This document shows positions 1 to 10,760 of a stretch of 64,000 bases of DNA, one piece after another. The stretch lies in the NCBI GenBank assembly GCA_036346275.1, contig CM070719.1, positions 13,619,185-13,683,184 on the forward strand, read 5' to 3'. The notes beneath the pieces are model-generated. The model saw only the letters and a list, made by a program, of their open reading frames with translations. It did no database searches and was not told the origin of the DNA. Numbering within the stretch: position 1 is the stretch's first letter; every line of letters begins with the position of its first letter. Source of the DNA: Otatea glauca (Eukaryota; Streptophyta; Magnoliopsida; Poales; Poaceae). A program made the position numbers and the translations under genes.

Positions 1-163
1 GCTTTTCCTCGTCGAAGCGGCGCAGGCGTTGGGTGACCGGCCTCGAGCCTGGTCGGGTACTCAAGGAGTGCTTGGCGACCTCCCTCGGGATTCCTGGCAT
101 GTCGGAGGACCTCCATGCGAAGACGTCGTTGTTGGCGCAGAGGAAGTCGACGAGCGCGCTTTC
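1..163 (-). pseudogene. Start of the RT region of the gypsy element (fragment)
   Basis: Directly after the TAG at 164-166, the same minus-strand frame gives ALVDFLCANNDVFAW, then DMPGIPREVAKHSL and RPVTQRLRRFDEEK. This is the conserved stretch just before the reverse transcriptase domain in plant Ty3/gypsy polyproteins. The catalytic RT motifs lie beyond the left edge. Confidence 0.8.
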
Positions 164-1276
164 CTATTTGGCGGGGAGCGTGGCTCCGACCCGCACGGTC
201 TTGGTCAGATCTTCGGGATCGACCGCGACCTTCTTCGTGTCCTCGGCGGACTTGAAGGATCCTGCCCCCGACTTGCTAGATTCGAGGGCGGACTCGGAGG
301 CTTCCCTCCGGAGGTCGGCAAGCTTGGCGGACGCGATGACCGCCGATGCCAGCTCGCAACTGCTCCGCTCGCAGTTGTAAGCAAGCTGGAAAGATGAGGC
401 TACGGTGACGACTCCTCGTGGCCCAGGCATCTTCAGCTTGAGGTAGGTGTAGCTGGGGACCGCCATGAACTTGGCATAGCACGGCCTCCCCAGGATGGCG
501 TGGTAGGATTCGGGGAAATCCACGACCTCAAAGGTGAGGGTCTCGGTGCGGAAATTTTCCGGTTCTCCAAAGGTGACGGGCAGGTCGATCTGCCCTAGCG
601 GATGGGCCTGCTGGCCTGGGATGACACCGTGGAAGGGCGCCTTGCTCGGTCGGAGACTCGAGCGGGGGATCCCCATGGCGTCGAGCGTCTCAACATAAAG
701 GATGTTGAGACCGTTGCCACCATCCATAAGCACCTTCGTGAGGCGCTTCTTCCCTACGATAGGGTTGACCACGAGTGGGTATCTCCCTGGCTGAGGGACG
801 TGGTCGGGGTGGTCAGTCCGATCGAACGTGATCGGAGACTCTGACCATCGAAGGTATTGGGGGACAGCTGGAGTCGCGGTATGGACTTCACGGAAGGCGA
901 GCTTGAGCCGACGCTTGTCGACGTAGCATGCCGATCTGCCGAAGATCATGAGGCAGCCATCGGGTTCTGGGAACTCGCTGTCCGCCCTTTTCTCCTCGGC
1001 CCGTGGGGCCGGGGCTTGCTTCTTTCCTTTGCCCCGCGGCGTCGTGGGGGTGCCGGAGAGGAAGCGTCTCAGGACCTCGCAGTCCTGGTATTTGTGCTTG
1101 ACCGGGAACCCGTGGTGTGGGCACGGGCTATCCATCAGCTTCTCGAAGTGGTCGGGCGCGACGGCCGGTTGCGCCTGCTGCTTGGTAGGGCGGTCGACGG
1201 TCGCAACCACTTGGACCTCGCGGACCTGTTTCCCGTGCCGCTTCCGCTTGTTGGAGCGGTCAGAAGGGGACCCGGC
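164..1276 (-). pseudogene. gag C-terminus and aspartic protease of the gypsy element
   Basis: The frame continues from gag. Near the start is a Cys/His segment, CPHHGFPVKHKYQDC, where the nucleocapsid zinc knuckle would be; it does not fit the classic CX2CX4HX4C spacing. The retropepsin-like region follows, with VLMDGGNGLNILY as the probable active-site motif (D-G-G rather than D-S/T-G) and AILGRPCYAKFMA at the end of the fold. The frame ends with TAG at 164-166. Beyond that stop the same frame continues into RT-leader sequence, so the stop either blocks pol or was read through. Confidence 0.8.
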
Positions 1277-2713
1277 TCAAGCGCTGGGCTCTTGATTGGC
1301 CTTTCCTCCTTCGAAGATGGCCCCCACAGCCTCCTCACCGGAGGCATGGTTGGTCGCAATGTCCAGAAGCTCCTTGGTGGTTCTGGGCTTGATGCAACCC
1401 AGTTTGTGCACCAAGGCCTTGCAGGAGGTGCCATAGATGAACGCCCCCACGACATCGACATCGGAGATGTTGGGGAGCTCATTGCATTGACGGGAGAAGC
1501 GCCGGATGTAATCCTGGAGGGTTTCTCCTGGCTGCTGCTTACAGCTCTTCAGGTCCCAGGAGTTCCCGGGGCGCTTGTAACTACCCTGGAAGTTACCGAC
1601 GAAGAGGCTCTTCAGGTCGGCCCAGTTCCTGATGGTTTTTGCGGGCAAGTACTCGAGCCAGGCTCGAGCCGAATCCGCGAGATAGATAGGGAGGTATTGG
1701 ATGATGAAGAGATCATCTGAAGCTCCTCCCGCCCGGCATGCGAGCCGGTAGTCTTCGAGCCATACGCCGGGGTTCGTGGCCCCGATGTATTTGGCTATGT
1801 TGGTGGGCGCCCTGAATCTGGCAGGGAAATCCACATGGCGGATCCCCTGACAAAAGGCCCGTGGTCCTGGACCATCAGGGCTCGGGCTACGGTTGTTGCG
1901 GCGTCTGCTGTCCACGACACGCGAGTGGGCGGCTTCGTCCACCGCTTTTCTTCGCGCCTGGAGGGTGGCGCAGACGTCATAGTTGTAGCCGAGGCACTGG
2001 CGCGCCGGAACGCGTGAGGCCTGGGGCTGTTCATTGTGCGCCGCCACCTTTGCCTGCCGGCCCCGAGCGGCAGTGCGGGTCTGGAGGCCGGAGGTGGTGC
2101 CCGAGCGGTGAGAGCCGGAGGCCTACATGTGCTGCACGACAGCACGTTCCACCAGCCCCCAGAGGTTCTGGTATGTGGCCTTGGCCTCCGGGTCGGCCGG
2201 CTCGGGAAGGCCGCAGAGCAGCATTGCGGTTGCGGCCACGTTCTGACTTGCGTGGGGGAAGAACTGAGGGCCATCAGATTCCTCCGCCAGCTGGTGGTGC
2301 ACCTGACATGATCGCCCGAGCGCACCGCCAAGTATAAGCGGGGGCTCGGGCTGATCCTGCTCCAGGTCGGCCTAGAGCTTGTCGAGCTCGGCCCTTCGGT
2401 CTTCCAGCTCTTCGCGCTGCCGCTGAAACTCAGCGCGACGAGCTTGGGCGCGTTCAGCGCGCTCGCGTTGATGTTCCTCTTCCTGCGCCCTGGTGCGCTG
2501 GATGAGAGCCCCCGTAGCCGCGGGGGTTACGGTCAGGTCGACCGTGCCCGCCATGTTGCACTCGCGAGAGTGCCGTCTGCGGGTAACGTGCTCTATGTCG
2601 GAGCTGGAGTCGTGGCTGGAAGAATCTTCCAGCAAGTCATGGACAGAGGCCGGCATATAGCCGGCCATTGTCACGAGTTGTGAACCTGCGGGAGGTGATG
2701 TAGTCATCCGCAC
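1277..2713 (-). pseudogene. gag (Retrotrans_gag capsid region) with premature stops
   Basis: Translated from the ATG at 2713, the product starts with a charged N-terminal region (Arg/Glu-rich stretch at 2380-2480). It then has a typical plant gypsy capsid region, with LADSARAWLEYLP and WADLKSLFVGNFQGSYKRPG around 1560-1700 and QQPGETLQDYIRRFSRQCNE just after. In-frame stops are TAG at 2372-2374, TAG at 2123-2125 and TGA at 1277-1279. No frameshift was found between 2713 and 1277. The long plus-strand ORF at 857-1720 is antisense to this gene. Gag forms the cytoplasmic particle that packages the element RNA; this copy cannot make it full length. Confidence 0.85.
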
Positions 2714-3013
2714 AGGCTCACGGCATCGCCGCCAGAGGCGGCGAGGCGCTTCTTGAACTCCGTCCTTGGGGCCTGTAGGGAGGCTCCAAGCCGGAGGCTG
2801 GCGAAGTCGCTAGAGACGGAGTCCAGGCTCCTAACGGATGCCTGGTCTCCAGAGGTGGCGGGAATGAGCGCGAGCTCTCCCGCCGAAGTGGCGATGAAGT
2901 CGAGGGAGCTGCAGCGGATCTGGCTCCTCGACGCAAACACGCCGTCACGGGTGAAGAATGCCATCAAGGAGACAAGCGGGAATCCGGAGATGTCGATGAA
3001 GACGCGCGAAGAA

Positions 3014-3030
3014 CCCTACCTGGCGTGCCA
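3014..3030 (-). other. Primer binding site of the gypsy element
   Basis: Two bases inside the LTR end the minus strand reads TGGCACGCCAGGTAGGG. It starts with TGG, as expected for pairing with a tRNA CCA tail. The exact primer tRNA was not determined. Confidence 0.7.
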
Positions 3031-3032
3031 AC

Positions 3033-3986
3033 TGTCGGCGTTTCGAGCACCGGCATGTAAATTTGTAAGTCGGAAGGGGCCGCGCGTTCCCTCTCCCTGA
3101 ATGGTTAGACTCGAAAGCCCAAGATGTATACTGGTTCGGGCCGAATGTCCCTACTCCAGTTCGTGTGGTGGTGTTGTATTGCCTCGGATGCAGTCGACTG
3201 CACCACGTTTACAAGTGAGGGCCGAGGGATTGTACACGAGAGCGCTCGTTGTCTGTTCGTAAAGACTTAGCGAGAAGAGGATCTATCTCCGTCTGCGTGT
3301 CTGTGTGCGCGTGCCTCTCCCGGAGGGCCCTGCCCCCCTTTATACAGGCGGGAGGAGCAGGTTACATCGAGAATTGGGAGAAGGAAGGGGAAACCTATAC
3401 TAGGAGCCCTAGTCCCTCGTCTTGGTGATTGGTCGCCGTCCGGCCTCGCCCACACCGGGTTTGGTAGGCTTGCTGAGCAGAGCAGTTCGTCGTTTCCTTG
3501 GGAAGCAGCGCACCTGCCGTCTGGGAACCTGTCAGGTGCTGATGTTGCGAAGCGTAGCCCTGGTGCTGCCTCGGGAGGGAGTGCGTCCCCATACTTCGTG
3601 TGACTGGGCGATGGGACTGGAGTTTTGACTTGGGCAACCCTTGTGCTGCCTTGGAAAGGGGCTACCTACCCCGTACGGTCACTTCGAATGATCTTGTCCG
3701 TGGGGTACGTGGCCAACAGTTGGCGGAGGCCTGACACGTGGCCCTTGGCGAAGGTTGCCTCATCTCGGTCAGGGCTCGGGGGAGCCCGACCTGTGATGGG
3801 GGTCGGCGTCCCACTTGGTCGGGATTGCTCGCCCCACTCTGGTCGGGGACGAGCGTCTTTTTGTGGCCCCGCGGGTCCCTTGGTCGGAGCTGGGCCCGGG
3901 GACGGCTTGTTAGGTCGGAGCTGGGCTTGATGCGGCCTGCTTGCCATCCTGGGCCGTTGGGGTACCCCTGGTATGAGTATTCGTCA
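3033..3986 (-). repeat. 5' LTR of the gypsy element (minus orientation)
   Basis: The minus strand begins TGACGAATACTCATACC and ends GCCGACA, giving TG...CA ends and 954 bp. Both ends match the solo LTR at 14126-15037. A TATA-like TATAAAG lies on the minus strand near 3340-3346. The next bases outward are ATTTG (3987-3991), the expected target-site duplication; its partner is off the left edge. Confidence 0.9.
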
Positions 3987-5183
3987 ATTTGCTTTGGTGA
4001 AAGCAAGCTATTTTATTTTGGTTTTATGGGAGGCTTTTGTCAAAGATTTGCATGGGTTCCTCTTTTAATTTGGGTTCTTCCCAGTTGTGAATTTTATCGC
4101 ATAGATATGAAAAAGATAAAAGTGATTTATGTGATGTAAGAGAATTGAATTTTGCTTTGCTTTTTGGCTTGGGGAAAGCAAATGAGTGATCATTGGATTC
4201 TGTTGAGCTTCTCACCAAGGTGAAGTTTAGCGTGTTGGGTTCAAGGTGATGTATGTGGTTCATTTGGTTCATGAGAATGGTATTTCTCTTGTTCTAGCCT
4301 GAGTTAAGAATATGAATGTTAATGGTATATTGTTGAGTACGCTAAAGGATTATACCCTTGGACGTGATTTTTGAGTGAAGTATGAAAGGGCGAGACCCTC
4401 TTAGGAAGAGAACCGTTTGTGGTTTGGTAATGATCTGTGATCCTGGCTTGGGCTAGGTGTTGACCATTAGTGGTTTAAGGGTGGGTTATGATGGAGGTTT
4501 TGACGTCTTGGTCCAAATTTTGTTGGGAGTATTGTTTGGTTGTAGGGAGGGCGATAGCAATTGATGTAAAGTGTTCTGTTGTGAATATTTATTTTAGCTA
4601 GTTGTCCCTGGGTGTTAAACATGTCAATTATTTGGGAGAGAAAAGGATCTGTGTTATAGGCTCTTTGGGATTCAAGTTTAGAACCCAGGATGTTTAAACG
4701 GATGGTATGGGTGATGGGTGGAGATATGTTTTATAAATGTATTAGAATAAAGAGCATTATGTCTTCCTATTGTCATGAGTAAGTTGAATCATGGTAGAGA
4801 GGTCGGGAGAGAAAATTAAAGTTTTGTGTTTGAAGCTGAAACGGGAGTTGGAAGTTGAGTTTTGAGGTTAATACCCAATTCTTTTGTATAGAATCATTGG
4901 TAAAAATAAATAGTGTGTTTCGGTGACAAAAGAAAAGTATGGTCTGAGTTACAGTGGCATATTATGAAATCTAGCCTAATGATTGATTATGATTGAGTTA
5001 TTGGTTGATCATGGATTATGATTGGGAATGCTTTGAGGTTGCGTGTTGGAGTCTCGTTTGTGTCAAAAGAATCCGGAGTTGTTCCTGTCAGGTTTGCGTT
5101 GTGATTTAGCTTCAGCAATCTATCCTTTTCGTATAGTTGGCGTGCTGGGAATTCAGGGTCGAATTCCTTTAAGTGGGGAAGAT
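3987..5183. other. No gene recognised; likely 3' internal part of an LTR element
   Basis: About 1.2 kb of moderately AT-rich DNA with no recognisable protein domain on either strand. It directly precedes a polypurine tract and LTR start at 5171-5184, so it is probably the untranslated or decayed 3' end of that element's internal region. Confidence 0.4.
5171..5183 (+). other. Polypurine tract before an LTR
   Basis: The purine-rich AAGTGGGGAAGAT stands immediately before a TGTAATATTGCGG LTR start. This junction resembles the 3' internal/LTR boundary of Tekay/Del-type gypsy elements. The call is by resemblance; the matching 5' LTR is not in the window. Confidence 0.55.
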
Positions 5184-5939
5184 TGTAATATTGCGGATCT
5201 TTCTTCAAGTCGGGGAATGCTTGGTCGGGCGTTTGGTGGATCCGCTGGTGATCTGAAAAATTTGGAAATACAGGTGGGTGGGTGAATCCCCTGTTTTTCC
5301 TCTTTTTCTTCCCACTATAATATTCTAGATCGGAAGGTTCTTGATCCGGATGGTTGGTGTACCACCGGTGTTTTGGTCAGATGAAAAAAAAAAGTTGGGT
5401 GGGTGAATCTCCGGGTTTTCTTTTCCGCACCTAACTCCTTTTGCCTTTTCCCCCTTTTCCCCCATGTGCTGCACTTTTTTTCCCCTCTCATTTCTTTTCC
5501 CCACCCGTAGCCTCTTCTTCCTCCTTGGCTGGCTTTTGCTTGGGTCTCCTCCTCCCTGGCTGAAGGCCCTTCTCCCTCCCACCAGCACACAAGCCTCCTC
5601 CTGGTCCTCCTCTCCTCCCTCTCCATTGGTGGTGCCTCCATCCCCTCATCCATTTCGGCCAGCCAGCAAGCAGCAGCAGTTCTTCCTTCATTTCTCCCTT
5701 TGGTGGTGAGTGGATTCAATTCTTTTTTGGTCCTTGCTATGCTAATGGAGGTGCTAGCAGGTGGGGTTGGTTCTAGGGTTCTTGGATTTGGGGATTTTGG
5801 GGGAATGGCTCTAGGGTTGGAGGGAACTCTGTTCAGTTTTTGAGCTGTGTACAGACCAGTTTTGCGACTGTGATTTGGGCAAGATAGAATATTTTCCTGA
5901 GTATCTGGCTGTAGAGAAAGTGGTAGCTCGTGTTCTTAA

Positions 5940-6570
5940 GTTTCTTTAGAGTACAAGAACACAAAATTCATTTCAGCCAATTAAACGTTATGACCATTTT
6001 AGTACAGACTGCTCTGATTTAGTTTGTGTTGGCAGCTGAGATTTTGAGCTGCTGTTTAGAGCTATTTGCAAGTCGCATTAGAATTTTTGGTTGGCTGGAG
6101 AAAGTTAGGAAATTTCCTGTAGATAAATAAAATGTCCTTGTTTGCTTGATTTGGGTTCAGGAATCAAAAGTTATGCTATTTTGAAGTTGCTACCCTGAAA
6201 CTGCAATCTGCTGAAAAATTCAGAGTCTGAACTGAAACTAAAAGTGCAATTTGAGAACTTTAGGCTCAGTTTCTGAATGAATGGATATGTGATAATTGTA
6301 GGTTATCCTCTTGTGGTCATTTAGAGCCCAAGAACTCAATTTTTAGCTTAGCCAATTGAAAGTTACGCTCATTTTAACATGGACTGTCCTGAGTTAGGAT
6401 TAAAGTGTGTAGTCTCTGTTCATCTCTTAATTTTGAAATTTTGGTGTATCTCCTGAATTAAGGGCTGTAGGGTAATGGTAGATTATCCTCTTGTGGTCAG
6501 TTTGAGTACAAGAACGCAAAGTTTGGCTTGGCCATTTGGAAGATATGCCCTTTTTAATACCTGCTGCCCG
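5940..6570 (+). repeat. Diverged tandem repeats inside the long LTR
   Basis: A motif of the form GAGTACAAGAACNCAAA followed by AGCCAATT and GTTATGNCCATTTT recurs near 5948, 6325 and 6509. A further match to its second half lies near 6165. The spacing fits a period of about 185 bp with four decayed units. Confidence 0.6.
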
Positions 6571-7055
6571 GAATTCCAATTGTTAGAATTGGGGTTGTGT
6601 TGAGTTTGGGTTTAGAAACGTTACGTGGTGTACTAATCTATATAGTTTTTAACTGTATATGTGTAAATGTTATTTTTCCGGGCGGAGTAGCTTGGGGAGT
6701 GGCTTCAACCTCCCGCCACCCCACTCCTGGCGATTAGAGGCAAGTGTATCACTAGTATGATACTAGGATATTGTTTCCTTGCTAAGCATTATGAGTATGT
6801 TTATATGAAAGATTTTGAAATGGTTATAGTGAATGCATGTTGCAATATACGGGTAAAAGAGAAATGTTAAACGACTATGAATTTAAATGTTATGTTAATG
6901 CTATTGGTTGACTTGATGATGATGGTTATATCTATGTTCATATTGATGGAGATATGAATGTTGAAATAGAATGCATTTGCCATTTATTCATTTATTTCAT
7001 TGCATTTGTGCATTCATAAGAGAAGAGGCGACCCATGCTGATGTGGGCCCCTATG

Positions 7056-7186
7056 CTCACACGTAGTGAGCACGAAAGTGCTACCTCTTAGTCCCATTCA
7101 CCGAGGTGAATGGGAGCGAGATAGTAAGAGTAGGCCCCTCCATGGGATAGAAGGGAATGAGAGGGTGCACACCGACGGGTGTGCAC
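7056..7186 (+). other. Cluster of four perfect short stem-loops in the LTR
   Basis: Within 131 bases there are CTCAC/GTGAG (7056-7070), AGCAC-GAAA-GTGCT (7069-7082), CCCATTCACC/GGTGAATGGG around a 2-nt centre (7093-7114), and GTGCACACC-GACG-GGTGTGCAC (7165-7186). A fifth of the same style, GAGTAC-GAAA-GTACTC, is at 7910-7925. Stems differ but pair perfectly, which suggests a folded RNA leader or a palindromic protein-binding region. The function is unknown. Confidence 0.6.
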
Positions 7187-8215
7187 TCGGCAATACCAGT
7201 ATGTGCTATGAAAGTTGCATTTATGAGTATGCATGTAGCATTGCATTTTTAATGATGATTTCTTGTGTTAAATGGTAATATTTAGAGTTGTAGAGTAATG
7301 GACTCATCCGAAGAGATTTAAATGAGGCTTGTATGAGTAGAGGACTCATCCAAAGAGTTTAATGAGGTATGTATGTTAAATGAGTAATGAAGTGAAGGTG
7401 GTAACCAACGGTGATATCATGGTTTATGGACTTGTTGATTGGTATGAGAAATATGTTTATACTATCGTTTGAAAATATTAATTGGATAATTATGTTTGAT
7501 ATGATGCAATTGCTGAGATTTGAACTCACGTTTGTTTTGTGTTGTTTTATTTTAGGTACCTTCAAGAGAGACATATGGGAAGAGACTTTAGTACTACTTC
7601 CACACTTGATATAATTTGAATTAGTCACCCGCATGTTAAGGCAATATAATAGTTTTGGTTGCTTGTGTTGTGGCTTTTAATTCGATGTTATGTCTATTTA
7701 TCCTTTGCGTGTAGTCTATGATGGCTTTGTGGTTATGTTTATTGAGTTCATGCTTGAATATTATCTTTTGCCTGCTGAGTGGATGTCCGAGTTTTAGGGG
7801 AAGTGCTGCCAAAATTTTTCTTTTTTTAAAGTTAAATTCGTCAACCTAGAAGCCTCTTTTGACATATCCTGTATTTACTGTATTTTTGCGATACACCTTA
7901 AGTCTTGTTGAGTACGAAAGTACTCACCCTTGCTTATTTGTTGGTTTAGTTGAAGAAGAGGCCCCCCGTAGATATACACTTCGCCGCCGGTTATGAGAAT
8001 TTCAATGATGCGATCATCTAGGGTTTATACCTTGACAGTTGCCTGAGGGTTGGATGGGCATACTACAAGAATTTTATTTCTTTCATCTGCAATATACTCT
8101 GCTTTGTAAGACCTTATTGTATAAATTACCATTATGATATATATAACATTGAGTATGGATGTGTTATCAATTGTTGTAAATGTGCGTACTAGTCATCCTT
8201 CATAGTATTTTGTAC

Positions 8216-8446
8216 CAAAAAGAAGGGTTGATACAGCTGCTAAACCATTTGGCATGATGGTATAGATTTTACTACCTATATATATATATTACTATTCGTA
8301 TATATAGATTTTACTATCATAACAGAGGATCGCAGCCTGTGAAGTCTGTCTGGTAGTAAAACCATACAATATATAGATTTTACTATAAATATGTATAGAT
8401 TTTACTACTGTATATATATATATATATATTACTATCTGTATATATA
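8216..8446. repeat. AT-rich repeat with recurring GATTTTACTA motif
   Basis: TA-rich tracts alternate with copies of ATAGATTTTACTA (near 8265, 8305, 8375 and 8395), just upstream of the lectin exon. Similar GATTTTACTATC words recur at 12.77-12.84 kb on the far side of the lectin/CACTA unit. No gene was recognised. Confidence 0.5.
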
Positions 8447-8658
8447 TATCACCACGGGCCAAGACGAGTATGTGAACCAGGTGAGTGGCACCGTGGACCA
8501 GTACGACGTGATGTCGCAGAGCTTCGTGACCAACACGGGTGTGGATTATGGCACGTACAGCTACCCGTCGGGGATAGCGTTTAGCGTGGCGTTGCATCAG
8601 GACAACGGTAACGCGCTCAGCTTCTTCAACTGCTCTGGTGACTCCCTCGTCGCCCTCG
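8447..8658 (+). pseudogene. Jacalin-like lectin gene, terminal exon, part 1 (split by CACTA)
   Basis: The frame reads DEYVNQVSGTVDQ, then SQSFVTNTGVDYGTY, GIAFSVALHQDNGNALSFFN and CSGDSLVAL. This order (EY-V-SGT, F-TN-YG, G-FSV, FF--SG--L-A-G-Y) matches the C-terminal half of a beta-prism jacalin domain, a sugar-binding fold. The exon start is approximate because the upstream DNA is TA repeat. The frame runs straight to the CACTA terminus at 8659. After removing the transposon and one TCG, it continues in frame at 11843. I identified the family from motif order only. Confidence 0.55.
8656..8658 (+). other. Target-site duplication TCG, left copy
   Basis: TCG is repeated at 11840-11842 on the other side of the CACTA element. 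Collapsing the two copies restores the lectin reading frame. Confidence 0.85.
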
Positions 8659-8934
8659 CACTATTACAGAAAAGGCTTATATTAGACATCTCAACACAGA
8701 CGGTTAAGAAAAACAATCTGTGATAATGAACATCACTAACGGTTCTATAGTAAAACCGTCAGTGAGATAATCACAGATGGTACTCTTCATAAACCGTTAG
8801 TGATGTACATCAATATCACAAACTGTTTTAAATACGAATCGTTTGTGATAAGTTCACATTACAGACAGTTCTAACTATGAAACGTCTGTGATATTAACTC
8901 AGACCACTATATAAACATACCGATAGAGATTCGT

Positions 8935-9222
8935 AGTGCAGACCCACGCATTTCATCTCCCGCAAACCCTAGCCCCTGGCAATCCTCCTCCTGGGTGAAC
9001 TCCTCCTCGGCAATCTCCTCCCTGTCAAAATCCTCCCCAGCATCCTCCTCCCCGGTGACCTCCTCGATCGGCATCCTCCTCCCCAGCATCCGTGGGGGCG
9101 ATGACGTGGCCATCCCATGAGCATGAGGCTGTGGGGGCGACGACGACCATCCCGGCTGCGAGCACCTTCTCCTTTGGCGACCTGCTCCTCCCCATTGGTG
9201 ACCTCCTCCTCCTCCTCGTTGG
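8935..9222 (+). other. GC-rich exon-like block inside the CACTA element
   Basis: CTCCTCC-rich sequence begins after GCAAACCCTAGCC, as in many plant 5' untranslated regions, and ends at TTG followed by GTGAGT, a good splice donor (9223 onward). It could be a captured first exon of a chimeric transcript reaching the FDM-like exons. The protein it would encode is not recognised. Confidence 0.35.
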
Positions 9223-10121
9223 TGAGTTGTCTGCTGTATGGGCTCCCGCATGAATATGGGCTGCGTTAGTATGGTTGTCATATTTCATCAGATTACAGAT
9301 TGCGTTAGTGTGCGTTATTTTCAGATGCTACGAATTTTGATGTCATTAGTTCGAGGGGTCCTGTTAGGTGGGTGATTTGATCTTGAGTTCTGGATAGTTG
9401 TCACGGCGTCTTGGTGTTCTTGGTGGCTTGATGCCACGTAGGGATGAATATATAGCTGAATTGTAGCGGATGTATACACATGACGAGTGAGGGGTCATGT
9501 TGAATTGTAGCTTAGGCGAGCTTTAATGTATGGCTGCGCATGTATATATGGCTATGCATTGTGTTCTTGTGTATAGTTTGGTGTTGGATATAATATTTCT
9601 GCATTGTGGCTTGTTCCATTGATAAAAGAGAATATAACACCAACCCAACAAATTAGAGATAAAACATAAGCATTTTAATTCCATAAGTCTCTTGTGATAA
9701 CTATATCATCAAATTAACATTGATGCTTGGATCTTGCATACCTGTACGGCGTGCTGGTTTGTAAGTTAAGTTCTTGAGGATATACATGACCCTTGTTATT
9801 TCTAACAGTAAGTTCTTTTCGCAAGCATGTTAATGATCATTTTGTGCATCTCTAGTGCCTACTGATGTGCTCCATCACACCATAAATTGGTATGTGATAA
9901 ATAAAGTGCCTAATTATATTCAGTTCAATATTAAGCAATAAACTTAGAATAAGATCAACTTCATTAGTATGTATATGTATGTATATATATTTTCCTTTCT
10001 TAGTAAAAGAAGTATCAACATTAATTGCAAATTCGGTATTACATTGATTTCATTGAAACTGAACACCTAATTCATTATAAGATATTGTTAAAAGGCTGCC
10101 TTTTCCATGTGGTAAAAACAG

Positions 10122-10592
10122 ATCGACGACATGGAAAAGCTGTTAGAAGCTAAACAAAAAATTGAGGTAGAGATCGAACAACTGAAGGGAAAGTATGAGA
10201 TAACAAAAAAGATTTATGAGATAAAATAAGAACTGAAAGACATAGATGATCGCTTGCAAGATATCGAATCCCTTAACACGGCACTCATCACTAAGGACCG
10301 CAGGGCGAATGCAGAGTTGGAAGAAGCCAAAGCTGAGCTTATAGAGGTAATATAAAGGTTTCTAGTACTGAATTCGATGTGGTTAATGATAATATACCAA
10401 TTAAGATACCCTTTTCACAACAACATGATCGCTTTTAATTTGTAGGGATTAAGAGATATGATTGGAGATAAATCGGTTATTGGTGTCAAACAAATCAGCA
10501 CTGTACTAGAGTTGTGGAACTTTAGAGAGAACCGAGAAGCCTCTGTTGTGGAAGCTATGGCATATATGATGGCAGACATGAAAAAACCCTAA
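10122..10592 (+). pseudogene. Captured FDM/IDN2-like (XH-domain) gene fragment, two exons
   Basis: Exon 1 (10122-10346) follows an AG acceptor and reads IDDMEKLLEAKQKIEVEIEQ, then DDRLQDIESLNTALITKDRR and NAELEEAKAELIE, ending at a GT donor. Exon 2 (10446-10592) follows TTTGTAG and reads GLRDMIGDKSVIGVKQ, then LELWNFRENREASVVEAMAY, and ends at TAA. This is the coiled-coil region and XH-domain C-terminus of FACTOR OF DNA METHYLATION/IDN2-type proteins, which act with SGS3-like partners in RNA-directed DNA methylation. The middle of the XH domain is missing between GVKQ and LELWNF, and exon 1 has an in-frame TAA (about 10228). It is therefore a broken capture, not a working gene. The family call is from remembered motif order. 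Confidence 0.75.
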
Positions 10593-10760
10593 GGTCAAAT
10601 TATATGGTTTCCCAATGTATCTTGTTAATATTTGTGGTATATATATCATATTTTGATAATATAATGTCACTAGCCTGAACTATAAAATATATATTTTGTT
10701 ATCATATTTGTGGTATCATATTTGTAGTAGTGTCTTCTTGTCTTGAACTATGAAATATTA

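Larger units (their letters stand above)
1..3986 (-). mobile_element. Ty3/gypsy LTR retrotransposon, 5' half, cut by window edge
   Basis: Read on the minus strand, the order is LTR (3986-3033), primer binding site, about 300 bp leader, gag, protease and the first codons of the RT region, running off the left edge. The order PR then RT, with a Retrotrans_gag-type capsid region, fits Ty3/gypsy. The coding frame is the same from 2713 to base 1 and is broken only by stop codons, so this copy decays by point mutation. The second LTR and the partner target-site duplication lie outside the window. A solo LTR of the same family is at 14126-15037. Confidence 0.9.
5184..8215 (+). repeat. Long LTR of a Tekay/Del-like gypsy element (right end approximate)
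   Basis: It starts TGTAATATTGCGG right after a polypurine tract. It holds a pyrimidine-rich block (5400-5700), diverged tandem repeats (5.94-6.57 kb), a cluster of short stem-loops (7056-7186), and the GAGTACGAAAGTACTCACCC segment (7910-7929) that I associate with the 3' part of long plant gypsy LTRs. The right end is not resolved: the sequence grades into AT-rich repeats after about 8.2 kb. No coding domain was seen. Confidence 0.55.

Noticed and set aside
857..1720. 287-aa plus-strand ORF
   Set aside because: It is antisense to the gypsy gag/protease region, which has clear domain motifs on the minus strand.
5315..5719. 134-aa minus-strand and 81-aa plus-strand ORFs as a host gene
   Set aside because: The pyrimidine-rich block lies inside an LTR; the translations are low complexity on both strands with no domain.
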